Part shown: positions 27,855 through 37,414 of the stretch, in pieces | How positions within the stretch are numbered: the stretch's first letter is position 1 | Layout: the number at the start of each line of letters is the position of its first letter | Assembly: GCF_900142975.1 (NCBI RefSeq) | Contig: NZ_LT670848.1 | Location: 2,294,001 to 2,358,000 of the forward strand | Source of the DNA: Salegentibacter salegens | Lineage (GTDB): Bacteria; Bacteroidota; Bacteroidia; Flavobacteriales; Flavobacteriaceae | DNA: 64,000 nt | Direction of reading: 5' to 3' | Notes under the pieces: generated by a model | Seen by the model: only the letters and a program-made list of their open reading frames with translations | The model's database searches: none | Told to the model about the DNA's origin: nothing | Made by a program: the position numbers and the translations under genes

Positions 27855-29645
27855 GTGGGCAATAAAGCTACAAAATTACTAATCCGGTTTTCAGACTGGA
27901 GTAACCGGCATTTGAGCCATCAACAATTTTTGATGATTTTAAGTGCTATTATTGGTTTTACCGCCGGTTTAGGCGCAGTGGTCATAAAAAACCTTACGCA
28001 CTTTATTCAGCGCCTGCTGGAAGGAAATCTAATTATAAATTACCATCACGCATTTTATTTTATTTTTCCGCTTATAGGTTTAAGCCTTACGCTACTGGTA
28101 ATTAAAGTGGTATTAAAGAAAAAGATTGGTCACGGGATTCCTTCAACGCTTTATGCAATCTCCCGCCGAAAAGGAATTATGCGTTCTTTCCAAATGTATG
28201 CTTCTATAATCACAGCTCCTTTAACAGTTGGTTTTGGAGGATCTGTTGGATTGGAGGGACCAACGGTGGCCACCGGTGCTTCCCTGGGATCTAATATTTC
28301 CCGGTTTTTTAAGATGAACCAAAGCTCCCGTACTTTATTAATTGGGTGTGCAGCCGCCGGAGCTATGTCTTCTATCTTTAAAGCGCCTATAGCGGCAATT
28401 ATATTTGCTATTGAAGTTTTTAGCCTGGACCTTACTTTAATCTCCATGGTTCCATTGCTTATTGCTTCGGTTTCAGCGATTCTCACCTCTTATTTTTTCT
28501 TTGGCTCTGATATTATTTTACCTGTTGATCTTCAGGATAATTTCACTATTTCTGAAGTGCCTTTTTACATAATCCTTGGAGTTCTTGCCGCAGGTTGTTC
28601 TATGTACTTTACAAGTATTTATTTTAAAATTGGAGATGCTTTTAAAAAAATAGATTCCCTTTTTTACAGGCTGCTTATTGGCGGCCTTGGTCTTGGAATC
28701 CTTATTTATTTAATTCCTCCACTTTATGGCGAAGGTTATAATGTTATAAATAACCTATTGGCTGAAGATTATTTGGAAGCTTTAGGAACCAATTTTTTTA
28801 ATGACTACCTTGATAATATCTGGATTGTAATAATCCTCCTGGCCGGACTTGTGATTTTTAAAATCCTGGCTACTTCCCTCACTTTTGGAGCCGGAGGTGT
28901 TGGCGGTATTTTTGCGCCGGTATTGTTTATGGGAAGTGCCATGGGACATTGCTTTGCCCTAATTGTAAACAATCTGGGAATATTAAAAAACCCAATTTCG
29001 GTAAGTAGTTTTACGATGGTTGGGATGGCCGGTTTAATGGCCGGGGTTTTGCACGCACCACTTACCGCCATTTTCCTTATTGCAGAACTCACCGGCGGCT
29101 ACGAACTCTTTGTCCCCCTAATGATTACCGCTGCTATTTCTTATATGATTACCAACCAGTTTCAGCCACACTCGGTATATACCATGGAACTCGCAAAACG
29201 TGGCGATTTGTTAACTCATAATAAAGATCAGGCCGTATTAACCCTCTTGAATATTCAGCAGATTATAGAAAAAAACTTTGTTACCCTCAATATAGATATG
29301 AATCTTGGAGATGTTATTCACGAAGGCGTAATAAAATCTTCCCGAAATCTTTTTCCCGTTATCGATGAAAATCGTAAATTCCTGGGTATTATTCTATTAG
29401 ATGATATTAGACCGATAATGTTTGACCAGAAAATGTATGAAGAGGTAAAAGTGAGCGACATTATGCAACGAGCCCCTGAAATAATTGACCTTAGAAAAGA
29501 CCGGCCAAAAGACATAATGACCAAATTTCAGGAAACAAATGCCTGGAATCTACCTGTGGTAGATGACGAGAAATATGTAGGATTTATTTCTAAATCTAAA
29601 CTATTAACCGCCTACCGTCAAAAACTAATAGAAGTAACTGTTTAA
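27855..29645 (+). CDS. ClC-family chloride channel/transporter with CBS domains
   Basis: The 596-residue membrane protein has about ten hydrophobic segments and the three ClC selectivity motifs: GHGIPS, GSVGLEGPT (with the gating Glu) and GGIFAPVLF. Residues from about 440 on form two CBS domains (VIHEGVIKSSRNLFPVIDE and VSDIMQRAPEIIDL mark them), which usually sense nucleotides. It moves chloride, possibly in exchange for protons. GTG is the start codon. A small membrane protein gene follows four bases after the stop, so the two are probably co-expressed. Confidence 0.93.
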   Translation: MGNKATKLLIRFSDWSNRHLSHQQFLMILSAIIGFTAGLGAVVIKNLTHFIQRLLEGNLIINYHHAFYFIFPLIGLSLTLLVIKVVLKKKIGHGIPSTLYAISRRKGIMRSFQMYASIITAPLTVGFGGSVGLEGPTVATGASLGSNISRFFKMNQSSRTLLIGCAAAGAMSSIFKAPIAAIIFAIEVFSLDLTLISMVPLLIASVSAILTSYFFFGSDIILPVDLQDNFTISEVPFYIILGVLAAGCSMYFTSIYFKIGDAFKKIDSLFYRLLIGGLGLGILIYLIPPLYGEGYNVINNLLAEDYLEALGTNFFNDYLDNIWIVIILLAGLVIFKILATSLTFGAGGVGGIFAPVLFMGSAMGHCFALIVNNLGILKNPISVSSFTMVGMAGLMAGVLHAPLTAIFLIAELTGGYELFVPLMITAAISYMITNQFQPHSVYTMELAKRGDLLTHNKDQAVLTLLNIQQIIEKNFVTLNIDMNLGDVIHEGVIKSSRNLFPVIDENRKFLGIILLDDIRPIMFDQKMYEEVKVSDIMQRAPEIIDLRKDRPKDIMTKFQETNAWNLPVVDDEKYVGFISKSKLLTAYRQKLIEVTV

Positions 29646-29649
29646 ATTT

Positions 29650-29889
29650 ATGAATACTATTTTAAAACTTTTAGGCATATTAATATTAATTGCCATTGGA
29701 GTGGGATTTTATTACCGCACTTTTGAAGATGTTGTGCTGGGAGACCAAATAATTGGCATCGCAGTTTTAGCAAGTGCATTTATTTTAATGCCTATTTTTC
29801 TCTATGTGAGATGGAAAGGAAAACGGCTGCAAGACTACACTCTCACTAAAGAGAACATGGATAGAATGCGGGATAAGGGAATAGATTAA
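29650..29889 (+). CDS. Small two-helix membrane protein
   Basis: The 79 residues have two membrane helices (LKLLGILILIAIGVGFYYR and IGIAVLASAFILMPIFLYVRW) followed by a basic, charged C-terminus (KGKRLQDYTLTKENMDRMRDKGID). It has no known domain that I can name. It begins four bases after the ClC stop codon, so it is in the same transcript and may be an accessory protein, which is inference only. Confidence 0.75.
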   Translation: MNTILKLLGILILIAIGVGFYYRTFEDVVLGDQIIGIAVLASAFILMPIFLYVRWKGKRLQDYTLTKENMDRMRDKGID

Positions 29890-29934
29890 TTGCCTGTTTT
29901 AGAATACTTTCAAAAGAAAATCGAAAATATTGCA

Positions 29935-29963
29935 TTGTCTTCAATAATATTGTGCTAACTTTG
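29935..29963 (+). promoter_or_regulatory. Predicted promoter of the cold-shock gene
   Basis: TTG at 29935-29937 and TAACTTTG at 29956-29963 are 18 bases apart. This is a close match to the flavobacterial promoter. The start codon lies 31 bases after the -7 element, so there is no long CspA-type leader. Confidence 0.65.
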
Positions 29964-29994
29964 CGCTTTATTAATTATTTATTTTATTATTACA

Positions 29995-30189
29995 ATGGAA
30001 GGTACAGTTAAATTTTTCAATGAATCAAAAGGATACGGATTCATTACCAACGACGAAACAGGAAGAGACATCTTCGTACACATTACTGGTTTAGATGGCG
30101 AGAGCTTGAACGAAGGTGATAAAGTTGAGTACGTTGAAGTAGAAGGTAGAAAAGGAGTTAACGCTGCGGAAGTACGCGTTATAGAATAA
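29995..30189 (+). CDS. cspA: Cold-shock domain protein
   Basis: The 64-residue protein is a single cold-shock domain that binds single-stranded RNA or DNA and acts as an RNA chaperone. RNP1 is KGYGFI at 12-17 and RNP2 is DIFVHI at 25-30. The length is normal. It has its own predicted promoter and a strong terminator, so it is a single-gene unit. The leader is short, which does not support cold regulation by a long structured 5' UTR. Confidence 0.95.
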   Translation: MEGTVKFFNESKGYGFITNDETGRDIFVHITGLDGESLNEGDKVEYVEVEGRKGVNAAEVRVIE

Positions 30190-30216
30190 TATATATTATC
30201 CTATTTCAAGAACTTG

Positions 30217-30244
30217 AAAAGCCGCTATAAAAGCGGCTTTTTTT
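30217..30244 (+). terminator. Intrinsic terminator of the cold-shock gene
   Basis: AAAAGCCGCT and AGCGGCTTTTTTT form a stem with a four-base loop and a strong T tract. It ends 12 bases before the convergent AraC gene. Confidence 0.88.
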
Positions 30245-30255
30245 ATACCTAAATT

Positions 30256-31230
30256 TTACTGATTTAAACCCTGTTTTGGGGTATAGCCGTAACACTTTTT
30301 AAAAGTGTTTATAAAATGGGGCACGCTCTTATATCCCAATATTCCAGCCATTTCACTTACCGTATGTTTTCCTAATAAGGTTTTAGCCTTTTCCATTCGC
30401 AGTTCTATAATAAAACTCCTAATTGTTTTACCATACATCTTTTTAAAATCTTTCTTTAGCTGAAGTTCATTTAAAAGAATTTTTCTGGCGAGTACTTTTA
30501 TAGTCGGCGGATTTTTAAAATTTTCAATCAAATACGCGTGAGCCGTTCTTATTTTTTCAAGGTTCTCCTTGCTAATCCCTTTTATTACCCCATTACACAC
30601 TTCCTCCTGGCAAAAATGTAATGAAAGAAACAGTTCTTTGAGTCTTAGATCGAGATAATATTTCTTAAAATCGTTATTCCAATCGCTTTTGGTAATTTCA
30701 TTTAAAATATGATACAAATTATAATCTATGGGAAATTTACAGGTTCCCCATTTTTGGAAATCACCCTGAATAATATGCTTATAAAAAGAATTATTTTCTA
30801 CCCAGGCCTCATTTTTTAATAATTCCAGGTAATATTCTTTTGACAAATAAATCGCCTGATAATGAGTAGGTTTATTTGCCGGCATCTCTATAGTAGTAAC
30901 AGTATCGCAGTGATAACAACAATTAATTCGGCCCATTTCAATAGGTTTTTTGTCCTTTAAAGAAACTAAATGCGAATCTCCCTTCCCTAAATAAGATATT
31001 TGAATATACTCCCCCCGAATACTAAAGATATCTGTAAGATTTTTCTCATTTTCAAAGAAGCTTTCCACGATAAACAAGCCCTTTTTAAACTGAATTTTGC
31101 TTTTCGCTTTTAACCAGGAACACGATGGAATACCTATCTCCTCTTTAATAATATTTGGATCTATTTCTTCTGAAAGATCCTGGGAAAATAAGGTTTCATT
31201 TACCTCTACTAATTTAGACTCAATATACAT
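30256..31230 (-). CDS. AraC-family regulator, PchR-like, divergent from siderophore locus
   Basis: The 324-residue protein has a C-terminal AraC/XylS DNA-binding domain (two helix-turn-helix units; NLEKIRTAHAYLIENF begins it and FINTFKKCYGYTPKQ is the second-unit signature). The N-terminal 220 residues are a ligand-sensing domain with Cys-Cys-Tyr-His-Cys near residue 106. It resembles the PchR-type regulators that control siderophore-receptor genes. It is divergent from the TonB-dependent receptor across 114 bases, so regulation of that operon is a strong inference. Confidence 0.85.
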   Translation of the reverse strand: MYIESKLVEVNETLFSQDLSEEIDPNIIKEEIGIPSCSWLKAKSKIQFKKGLFIVESFFENEKNLTDIFSIRGEYIQISYLGKGDSHLVSLKDKKPIEMGRINCCYHCDTVTTIEMPANKPTHYQAIYLSKEYYLELLKNEAWVENNSFYKHIIQGDFQKWGTCKFPIDYNLYHILNEITKSDWNNDFKKYYLDLRLKELFLSLHFCQEEVCNGVIKGISKENLEKIRTAHAYLIENFKNPPTIKVLARKILLNELQLKKDFKKMYGKTIRSFIIELRMEKAKTLLGKHTVSEMAGILGYKSVPHFINTFKKCYGYTPKQGLNQ

Positions 31231-31288
31231 AATACGTTTTCCGTAATTTTTATTTCCAAAACCGAAACAGGCTTACAGCTTCAAAATA

Positions 31289-31296
31289 TAAATTTG
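31289..31296 (+). promoter_or_regulatory. Possible -7 element of the siderophore-receptor operon
   Basis: TAAATTTG fits TAnnTTTG and lies 48 bases before the GTG of the receptor. There is no TTG at the usual upstream spacing, as might be expected for a promoter that needs an AraC-type activator. Confidence 0.35.
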
Positions 31297-31344
31297 CTGC
31301 AAGTTATTTAAAATTAGTTTAAATAAGAATAATAAATTATAATT

Positions 31345-33767
31345 GTGATTAGAGCCTGTTTTTTGCTTTGTTTATTTTTGAGTTCAATTAACCTCTTATC
31401 CCAGGCGAACGGGGAGACCTTTTCTGTATCTGGGGTAGTGAGGGCACATAACCAGGAGGTTTTAAAAGGAGCTCAAATTCGGGCGACGGGTATTGATAAA
31501 ATTTTAGCACAATTTCCGATTCACTAGGGCACTATAGATTAGATAATCTTAAAGCTGGTATTTATATTCTGGAGATTCAATCGGGAAATTTCCTCGATCA
31601 TCAGCAAATCGCAATCACTAATAAAAATATACAACTTCACGTAGTTTTAAATAAAACTGATAACGAATTAGACGAAGTTCACCTCCAGGCAGAATCATTC
31701 AAATCTAAAATGGAGAAAAAAGGTTTTGCGGTTAATGTAATTGAAACCGAAGAAGCGAGTATTAGAAATATTCAAACTAACGAATTACTAAACACAACCG
31801 TTGGGGTTAAAATTCGCCAGAATGGTGGTTTAGGCTCTCGTGCAGAATACAGTTTGAATGGATTATCGGGCAGCGCCGTACGCATTTTTATAGACGGAAT
31901 TCCGATTTCCACATTTGGTTCTTCTTATAATTTAAACAGTATTCCGCCTTCAATGATCGAGCGAATTGAAGTCTACAAAGGCGTTGTTCCCGGCCATTTA
32001 GCCGACGATGCGCTTGGCGGCGCTATTAATATTGTGCTTAATAATCAATCGAGTGAAAATATTAACGCTTCCGTTTCTTACGGATCATTCAATACTTTTC
32101 AAGCCAATGTGAATGGGTTATACCGGTTCGATAAATCTGGTTTTACCGTAAAAGCTTCTGCTTTTCATAACTATTCTGACAACGATTACGAAGTTTCAGG
32201 CCGAAGTGTTGTAGTAACAGGTTTAGGTGGTCAACAAACCCCAATTACCGCAAGACGGTTTAATGACGCCTACAGGTCTACCGGAGGTATGGTTCAGGTA
32301 GGATATACCGATGTAACATGGGCCGACCGGTTTTTTGTAGGCTTTACAGGTTCTGATGATTATAAAGAAGTCCAACATGGCGCATTTATGACTATTATGC
32401 CATACGAAGGAAGATTTCTTGAATCAGACGCATCTCTAGCCAATTTAACTTACCAAAAGAGAGATTTATTTACTCCAGGATTAGAGGTGAATGTAACCGG
32501 ATACTACGGGAAGCGCAATCGCCAGGTAAATGACACGGTACCATGGGCTTATAGCTGGAACGGCGAAAGGGCAATTGATTTTAGAGGTAATGAATATCAA
32601 TATACCTGGGGATCACAGCAAGAGGGCGGCCCAACGCTTGCAAAAATCAACCGAAATGTTGCCTCCATTAGAACAGGTTTGGCCTACGCTATTAACGAAA
32701 ATCACAAAGTCCTGGCAAACCATGTATATAGCGGAATTGATAGGGAAGACAGTGACGAATTACAATCGGTCTTAGAAAACACTTTCTTAGGAACTAGAGA
32801 TTTACACAAGAATATACTTTCGCTAACCTATGAATTAAATGCTTTTAATGATAGGTTAAAAACTAATTTATTTGGGAAATATTATCAACAAAAAACAATA
32901 AGTGTAGATCCTGAAATTCAAAGAAATCCAGATGGAAGCAGGCAAATTGTAGATGAAGTAGTAAACAGCAACAAAAAATATGAAGGTTATGGTTTTGCAG
33001 CTTCCTACGAGCTTAGCCCCGCTATTACCATATTAGCCTCGGCCGAAAAAGCCGTACGCTTGCCCAACGAAACCGAAATTTTTGGTAACGATGGTGATAA
33101 TGTTGTAGCCAACGCAAGCATTAATCCAGAGCAAAGTAACAATTATAATTTAGGGGTTAAACTAGGTACTTTTAACTTTAAGAAGCATCAATTTAATGCT
33201 TCAACCAATCTTTTTACAAGAAATATTAAAGATAGAATTGGTTTACCTATCGAAACTTCTTTAAATGTAGATGAAGAATTAATTCTTTACGTAAACCAGG
33301 GAAGCGGAACTTCAAAAGGTATAGACGCACAGTTAAGTTATACCTATAATAACAATTTCGGACTTAATTTCAACATATCCAGATTCGATTTAAAAATTGA
33401 AAATAGAGGTGTAGAAATAGATGTTCCCAACACACCATTTTTTACAATGAATGGCAACTTACGCTACTCAATCAAGAGTTTAATTCAGAAAAATTCCCGG
33501 CTAAACCTATTCTATACCATGTACTTTACCGATGAATTTTCATACCTGGTTCCGCAGGGATCCAATACCGTGGGAGACGATTTCTTTAAAGTACCCCGAC
33601 AATTTGCACAAGATATTGGACTTAGCTACACCTTCCCAGGTCAAAATTTTGTAATGAGTTTTGATGTAAAAAACATTTTTGACAAGCCTGTTTACGACAA
33701 CTTATCAGTACAAAAACCGGGAAGGGCTTTTTACCTAAAATTAAATTATTCAATCAATAAATTTTAA
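31345..33767 (+). pseudogene. TonB-dependent siderophore receptor, XusA-like, with a one-base frameshift
   Basis: Two frames make up one receptor. From 31345 (GTG start), residues 1-60 hold a signal peptide and the start of a carboxypeptidase-regulatory-like domain (SGVVRAHNQEVLKGAQIRA). A change of frame at the AAAATTTT run at 31498-31505 restores SDSLGHYRLDNLKAGIYIL and continues through the plug domain (VRIFIDGIPISTFGSSY) to the barrel and final Phe. The stretch is 2423 bases. One extra base would make 808 codons, so a single-base loss is the simplest explanation. The two frames overlap only in 31500-31524. An ATG at 31710 could start only a product without signal peptide. Next come the DUF4374 and PepSY genes. 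A sequencing error remains possible. Confidence 0.88.
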
Positions 33768-33788
33768 CCAATTATAAAAAACAATAGT

Positions 33789-35132
33789 ATGAAACGTAAT
33801 TTTTTTAGCATTAAAACTTTAGCAACGATTGCAATGGCAACAGGCTTACTAGCTTCTTGTAGTAGCGATGACACTCCTATTGACAACGGCCAGGAACCAG
33901 GCGAAAATGAAGATGGCAGATGGATTACTGTGGTCGCCGCCAGAATGGGAGAAAATCCCGGGGATGGTAATGGAGGCACATTAATCTATTCACTAAGCAG
34001 TGAAGATGCTAAAGATCCAACAGTATCTATAGAACCTTTTGACAACGGATTTATAGTACCTTCAAACAGAACTGCAAGATTACAATCTTCTCAAGACGGT
34101 AGTACTATATTTAATATTAGCTACGCAGGTGATACCGGTGGCAATTACACTAAATATAATGTCAATGGAGGCCAAAATTTTGAACAAACCGGTAGTGAAA
34201 TTAGCATTGCTCCTTATGTAGGTTCTGCTCCAAGATGGATTAAATTATTTGATGGAGACCAAACAGGAGCTGCTGTTTATGTAGATACCGAGAACCAATT
34301 TGATGAGAACGATACCTATCTTCGAACTCAGGCTACCATGGGTATTGTTACCTTAGATTTACAGAATTCGGCAATAAAAGAATTTAAAGAATCGAGCCTT
34401 CCACTAAGCGAAGAACTGGAAGCACAAGGGTATTACATTGGTAGGATTGATATGCCAACATTAAATGCTGCGGAAGATAAAATATACATTGGCGCACGTC
34501 TAAGCAAAGTAAACCCAGAAACCGGAGAAACAGATAGGGATGGTGAAGTTTTAGGATCTAAAACCATTGTATTAGACTACCCTTCTTTAGAAAATCCAAC
34601 TATTATAACATCATCTGTAGGGAAAGGAAACACCAATGGATACCGTAGCATTAATGCTTTCTTAGTAAATGGAAGTGTTTACCAGGCAAACCAGGGAGAT
34701 CCAAATGGTTCTCATATCTTAAAAATAGATAGCAACAACCAATATGATGATTCATACGTATTTAACTTAGATGAAGCATTAGGTGTAGAAGACGCTTATA
34801 TTCTTGCCTGGAGACCTACCGCAAGCGGAAAAGCAGTTGTAGCTTATAGTCACGCAGGTTCTGCTGAAGGCGTAGCTGGAGCACAAGGATATTTCGCCCT
34901 TGTAGATTTAGAAGCAAGAACAGCACATAAAATAGACGCAATCCCATATACTGAAGATTTCTACTTATTCCAATATCAAGGCTTTGTAGTTGATGGTGAT
35001 GAAGTATACGTAACCGAAGCTCCCGTAGGAGAAAACGGAAATATTTACATTATAGATACAGAAACTGGTGAGGTAACTAAAGGAGCTGAGCTGGTAAATG
35101 TAGAAGGAAGTCACTTTATAGGAGCATTTTAA
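33789..35132 (+). CDS. DUF4374 surface lipoprotein, XusB-like siderophore binder
   Basis: A lipoprotein signal ends in LLASCSSDD, and the following Glu/Asp-rich stretch is typical of Bacteroidota lipoproteins exported to the surface. The 447-residue chain has the repeated beta structure expected of a beta-propeller (DUF4374). Bacteroides thetaiotaomicron XusB belongs to this family and binds ferric enterobactin beside the receptor XusA. The gene lies 22 bases after the receptor and before a PepSY gene, the same order as xusABC. A role in capturing iron-siderophore is therefore a strong inference. Which siderophore is unknown. Confidence 0.85.
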   Translation: MKRNFFSIKTLATIAMATGLLASCSSDDTPIDNGQEPGENEDGRWITVVAARMGENPGDGNGGTLIYSLSSEDAKDPTVSIEPFDNGFIVPSNRTARLQSSQDGSTIFNISYAGDTGGNYTKYNVNGGQNFEQTGSEISIAPYVGSAPRWIKLFDGDQTGAAVYVDTENQFDENDTYLRTQATMGIVTLDLQNSAIKEFKESSLPLSEELEAQGYYIGRIDMPTLNAAEDKIYIGARLSKVNPETGETDRDGEVLGSKTIVLDYPSLENPTIITSSVGKGNTNGYRSINAFLVNGSVYQANQGDPNGSHILKIDSNNQYDDSYVFNLDEALGVEDAYILAWRPTASGKAVVAYSHAGSAEGVAGAQGYFALVDLEARTAHKIDAIPYTEDFYLFQYQGFVVDGDEVYVTEAPVGENGNIYIIDTETGEVTKGAELVNVEGSHFIGAF

Positions 35133-35160
35133 GCAACTAAATAATATTTGAATTTGCCAA

Positions 35161-35196
35161 AAGAGGCTGACCGGGAATTCTGTTTCCGGTCAGTCT
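35161..35196 (+). terminator. Hairpin between the DUF4374 and PepSY genes
   Basis: CTGACCGG at 35167-35174 and CCGGTCAG at 35186-35193 form a perfect eight-base stem that extends with AAGA/TCTT-type pairs. A T-rich but broken tract follows. It lies inside the presumed operon, so it may reduce transcription of the downstream gene or stabilise the upstream mRNA. Confidence 0.55.
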
Positions 35197-35221
35197 TATT
35201 TTAAGTTTTATACCAGAATCC

Positions 35222-36361
35222 ATGACAAAGAAAAAGCAAAAAAAGAAAAAATATACGTTTAGAAAATTACTGAACGATTTGCATTTATGGTTAGGGCTGG
35301 GCAGCGGAATTATTTTATTCCTTGTTTGCCTAAGCGGAACCATCTTAACATTCGAAACCGAAATAAAATCTCTTTTTGCTGAAGAATTAAAAGTAGACCC
35401 CGGGCAGGGAGAAGTAAAAGCTATTGAAAGCCTTCAACAAAACCTCGAGAGCTTAGGCACTGTTACAGGTGTTACACTATCTGAAAATGGTAAAAAGGCC
35501 TATGAGTTTAAGGTAAAAACTTCTCCGGAAGATAGACGCGGCACTACGTTTTATGTAAATCAATATACTGGCGACTATCAGCAGCTTGGTGAGAATCCCG
35601 CAGATGAATTCTTCTTTACCATGTTTAGAATGCACCGTTGGTTGTTATTCGATTCTGCTATTGGAAGACCAATTGTAGGAATTGCTACGATAATCTTTCT
35701 CTTTTTATCTATAAGTGGAGTCGTACTCTGGTTTCCGAAGAAAAAAATAAAGTGGAAAACTTTAAAACCTGGTTTTAAAATTAAATGGTCGGCCAACTGG
35801 AAAAGAATTAACCACGATCTACACAACACCTTTGGTTTTTATTCCTGTTTAGTATTAATTGTCATGACCCTCACCGGATTATTCTGGTCTTTTGATTGGT
35901 ATAAAGACCTGGGTAGCCAGGTTTTGGGAACCCAGGTTTTTGGTGGTCGCGGCGGTCCCAAAGTTGCCTCAGAAGCTAATGCAGATTCTAAAACCCTGGA
36001 GCTTGCTCAAATTATTAATATTTCAAATCAAAATCTTGACTATCCCGGAGAAACTTCAATTTCGTTTCCGCAAGACGAAAATGGATTTTTTTCCATTAGG
36101 AAGTATGAATCTGGAAATTGGTCGCCCAATACTTACGATATGTTGGTTATAGATCGCGACGGTAAAATTCTTAAAAAGGAGCTTTTTTCAGAAAAACCGG
36201 CAAATGTACAAGTAGCTTCTTTGATCAAACCCATTCATACCGGGGAGATTTTTGGAACTTTTTCTAAAATAATTTATTTTCTCGCCTGCCTAATCGCAAC
36301 CAGTTTACCAATTACCGGCACATTGATTTGGCTTAATAAAATGAAGAAAAAGAAGAAGTAA
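35222..36361 (+). CDS. PepSY-domain inner-membrane protein, XusC-like
   Basis: The 379-residue product has a very basic N-terminus and four membrane helices. The first PepSY-associated helix is LWLGLGSGIILFLVCLSGTILTFE. A central pair (RPIVGIATIIFLFLSISGVVLWF and FGFYSCLVLIVMTLTGLFWSF) and a final helix near residue 350 complete it. His residues near the helices (DLHLW, MHRW, NHDLHNT) could coordinate haem, as in FoxB/PiuB-type siderophore reductases. In Xus loci this protein is the inner-membrane component and may reduce or remove iron. It is the third gene of the iron locus. Confidence 0.85.
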   Translation: MTKKKQKKKKYTFRKLLNDLHLWLGLGSGIILFLVCLSGTILTFETEIKSLFAEELKVDPGQGEVKAIESLQQNLESLGTVTGVTLSENGKKAYEFKVKTSPEDRRGTTFYVNQYTGDYQQLGENPADEFFFTMFRMHRWLLFDSAIGRPIVGIATIIFLFLSISGVVLWFPKKKIKWKTLKPGFKIKWSANWKRINHDLHNTFGFYSCLVLIVMTLTGLFWSFDWYKDLGSQVLGTQVFGGRGGPKVASEANADSKTLELAQIINISNQNLDYPGETSISFPQDENGFFSIRKYESGNWSPNTYDMLVIDRDGKILKKELFSEKPANVQVASLIKPIHTGEIFGTFSKIIYFLACLIATSLPITGTLIWLNKMKKKKK

Positions 36362-36408
36362 ACTAATTCTCAAAAGAATTATTTTCGATGGTAATGTCTC
36401 AGAATATT

Positions 36409-36433
36409 AAACCACGATTATTTCGTGGTTTTT
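36409..36433. terminator. Bidirectional terminator between convergent genes
   Basis: AAACCACG and CGTGGTTT form a stem around ATTATTT with A/T tracts. It overlaps the last codons of the threonine dehydrogenase gene on the minus strand and ends the iron locus on the plus strand. Confidence 0.75.
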
Positions 36434-37377
36434 AATTGTTCAGATACGCCATTGAGCATTTCCTTAACCAGGCTTTGCAGATCAAAATCGTGTTCCCATT
36501 GCCAATCTTTTCTAGCTTCAGAATCATCTATACTCGAAGGCCAGGAATCTGCAATTTTTTGTCTAAAATCTGGTTCATAAGCAATTTTAAACTCCGGAAT
36601 TTCCTTTTGGATAGCTTCAGCAAGAATTTTTGGAGTAAAACTCAATGCTGAAAGATTGTAAGAAGACCGCACTTTTATTTTTTCTGCAGGCGCTTCCATA
36701 ATATCTACGGTAGCTTTAATCGCATCGTCCATATACATCATTGGGAGGCCGGTATTTTCGGCTAAAAATGAAGTGTAGGCTTTATTTTTTAGTGCTTCGT
36801 GAAAAATCTCAATCGCATAATCTGTAGTTCCGCCGCCGGGAAGGGTTTTGTAACTTATAATACCGGGGTAGCGCAAGCTTCTTACATCTACGCCATATTT
36901 ATCGTGAAAATATTCGCACCATCTTTCACCGGTTTGTTTACTAATTCCGTAAACGGTAGAAGGTTCCATAATGGTGGTTTGTGGCGTATCATCTTTGGGC
37001 GTGGTAGGACCAAAAACCGCAATACTCGAAGGCCAGAATACTTTTTCAATTTTTTTATCTTTTGCGAAATTTAAAATATGAAAAAGGGAATCCATATTTA
37101 AGTTCCAGGCCTTCATCGGCGCTTTTTCTGCAGTGGCGCTGAGCATGGCTGCCATAAGATAAACTTCAGAAACCTCGTGTTTATCAATAATCGATTCTAT
37201 TAAAGAAGAATCGGTGGCATCGGCAATTTCAAAAGGTCCAGAACTCATCAAGTCTTCGTTGCCTTCCCTAATATCACTGGCAACTACTTTTTCATTTCCG
37301 TAGAGATCGCGTAATTTCAGCGTTAACTCGGTTCCAATTTGCCCGCAAGCCCCAATAATTAAAATTTTCCCGGCCAT
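36418..37377 (-). CDS. tdh: L-threonine 3-dehydrogenase, SDR (epimerase-like) type
   Basis: The 319-residue product is an extended short-chain dehydrogenase. The N-terminal Rossmann motif is GACGQIG. The catalytic Ser/Tyr/Lys are within WPSSIAVFGP and YGISK. The block LPMMYMDDAIKATVDIMEAP and the Asn in YNLSALSFTP match the SDR-type threonine dehydrogenases of flavobacteria, which oxidise threonine to 2-amino-3-ketobutyrate with NAD+. The family also resembles UDP-sugar epimerases, but the threonine enzyme is the better fit. It is convergent with the PepSY gene. Confidence 0.88.
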   Translation of the reverse strand: MAGKILIIGACGQIGTELTLKLRDLYGNEKVVASDIREGNEDLMSSGPFEIADATDSSLIESIIDKHEVSEVYLMAAMLSATAEKAPMKAWNLNMDSLFHILNFAKDKKIEKVFWPSSIAVFGPTTPKDDTPQTTIMEPSTVYGISKQTGERWCEYFHDKYGVDVRSLRYPGIISYKTLPGGGTTDYAIEIFHEALKNKAYTSFLAENTGLPMMYMDDAIKATVDIMEAPAEKIKVRSSYNLSALSFTPKILAEAIQKEIPEFKIAYEPDFRQKIADSWPSSIDDSEARKDWQWEHDFDLQSLVKEMLNGVSEQLKTTK

Positions 37378-37393
37378 CGTATTGATTTTTCCG

Positions 37394-37401
37394 CAAATAT
37401 A
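37394..37401 (-). promoter_or_regulatory. Possible -7 element of the threonine dehydrogenase gene
   Basis: On the minus strand the sequence reads TATATTTG, a full TAnnTTTG match, 16 bases before the ATG. Confidence 0.45.
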
Positions 37402-37414
37402 TTTATTTATATAG

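Noticed and set aside
31231..31344. A Fur box before the siderophore receptor
   Set aside because: The A+T-rich spacer has some AATAAT-like runs but no 19-base dyad close enough to a Fur consensus.
31498..31505. Programmed -1 frameshifting in the TonB-dependent receptor
   Set aside because: The direction fits, but the AAAATTTT run does not form an X XXY YYZ slippery site in the zero frame, and no downstream stimulator was seen.
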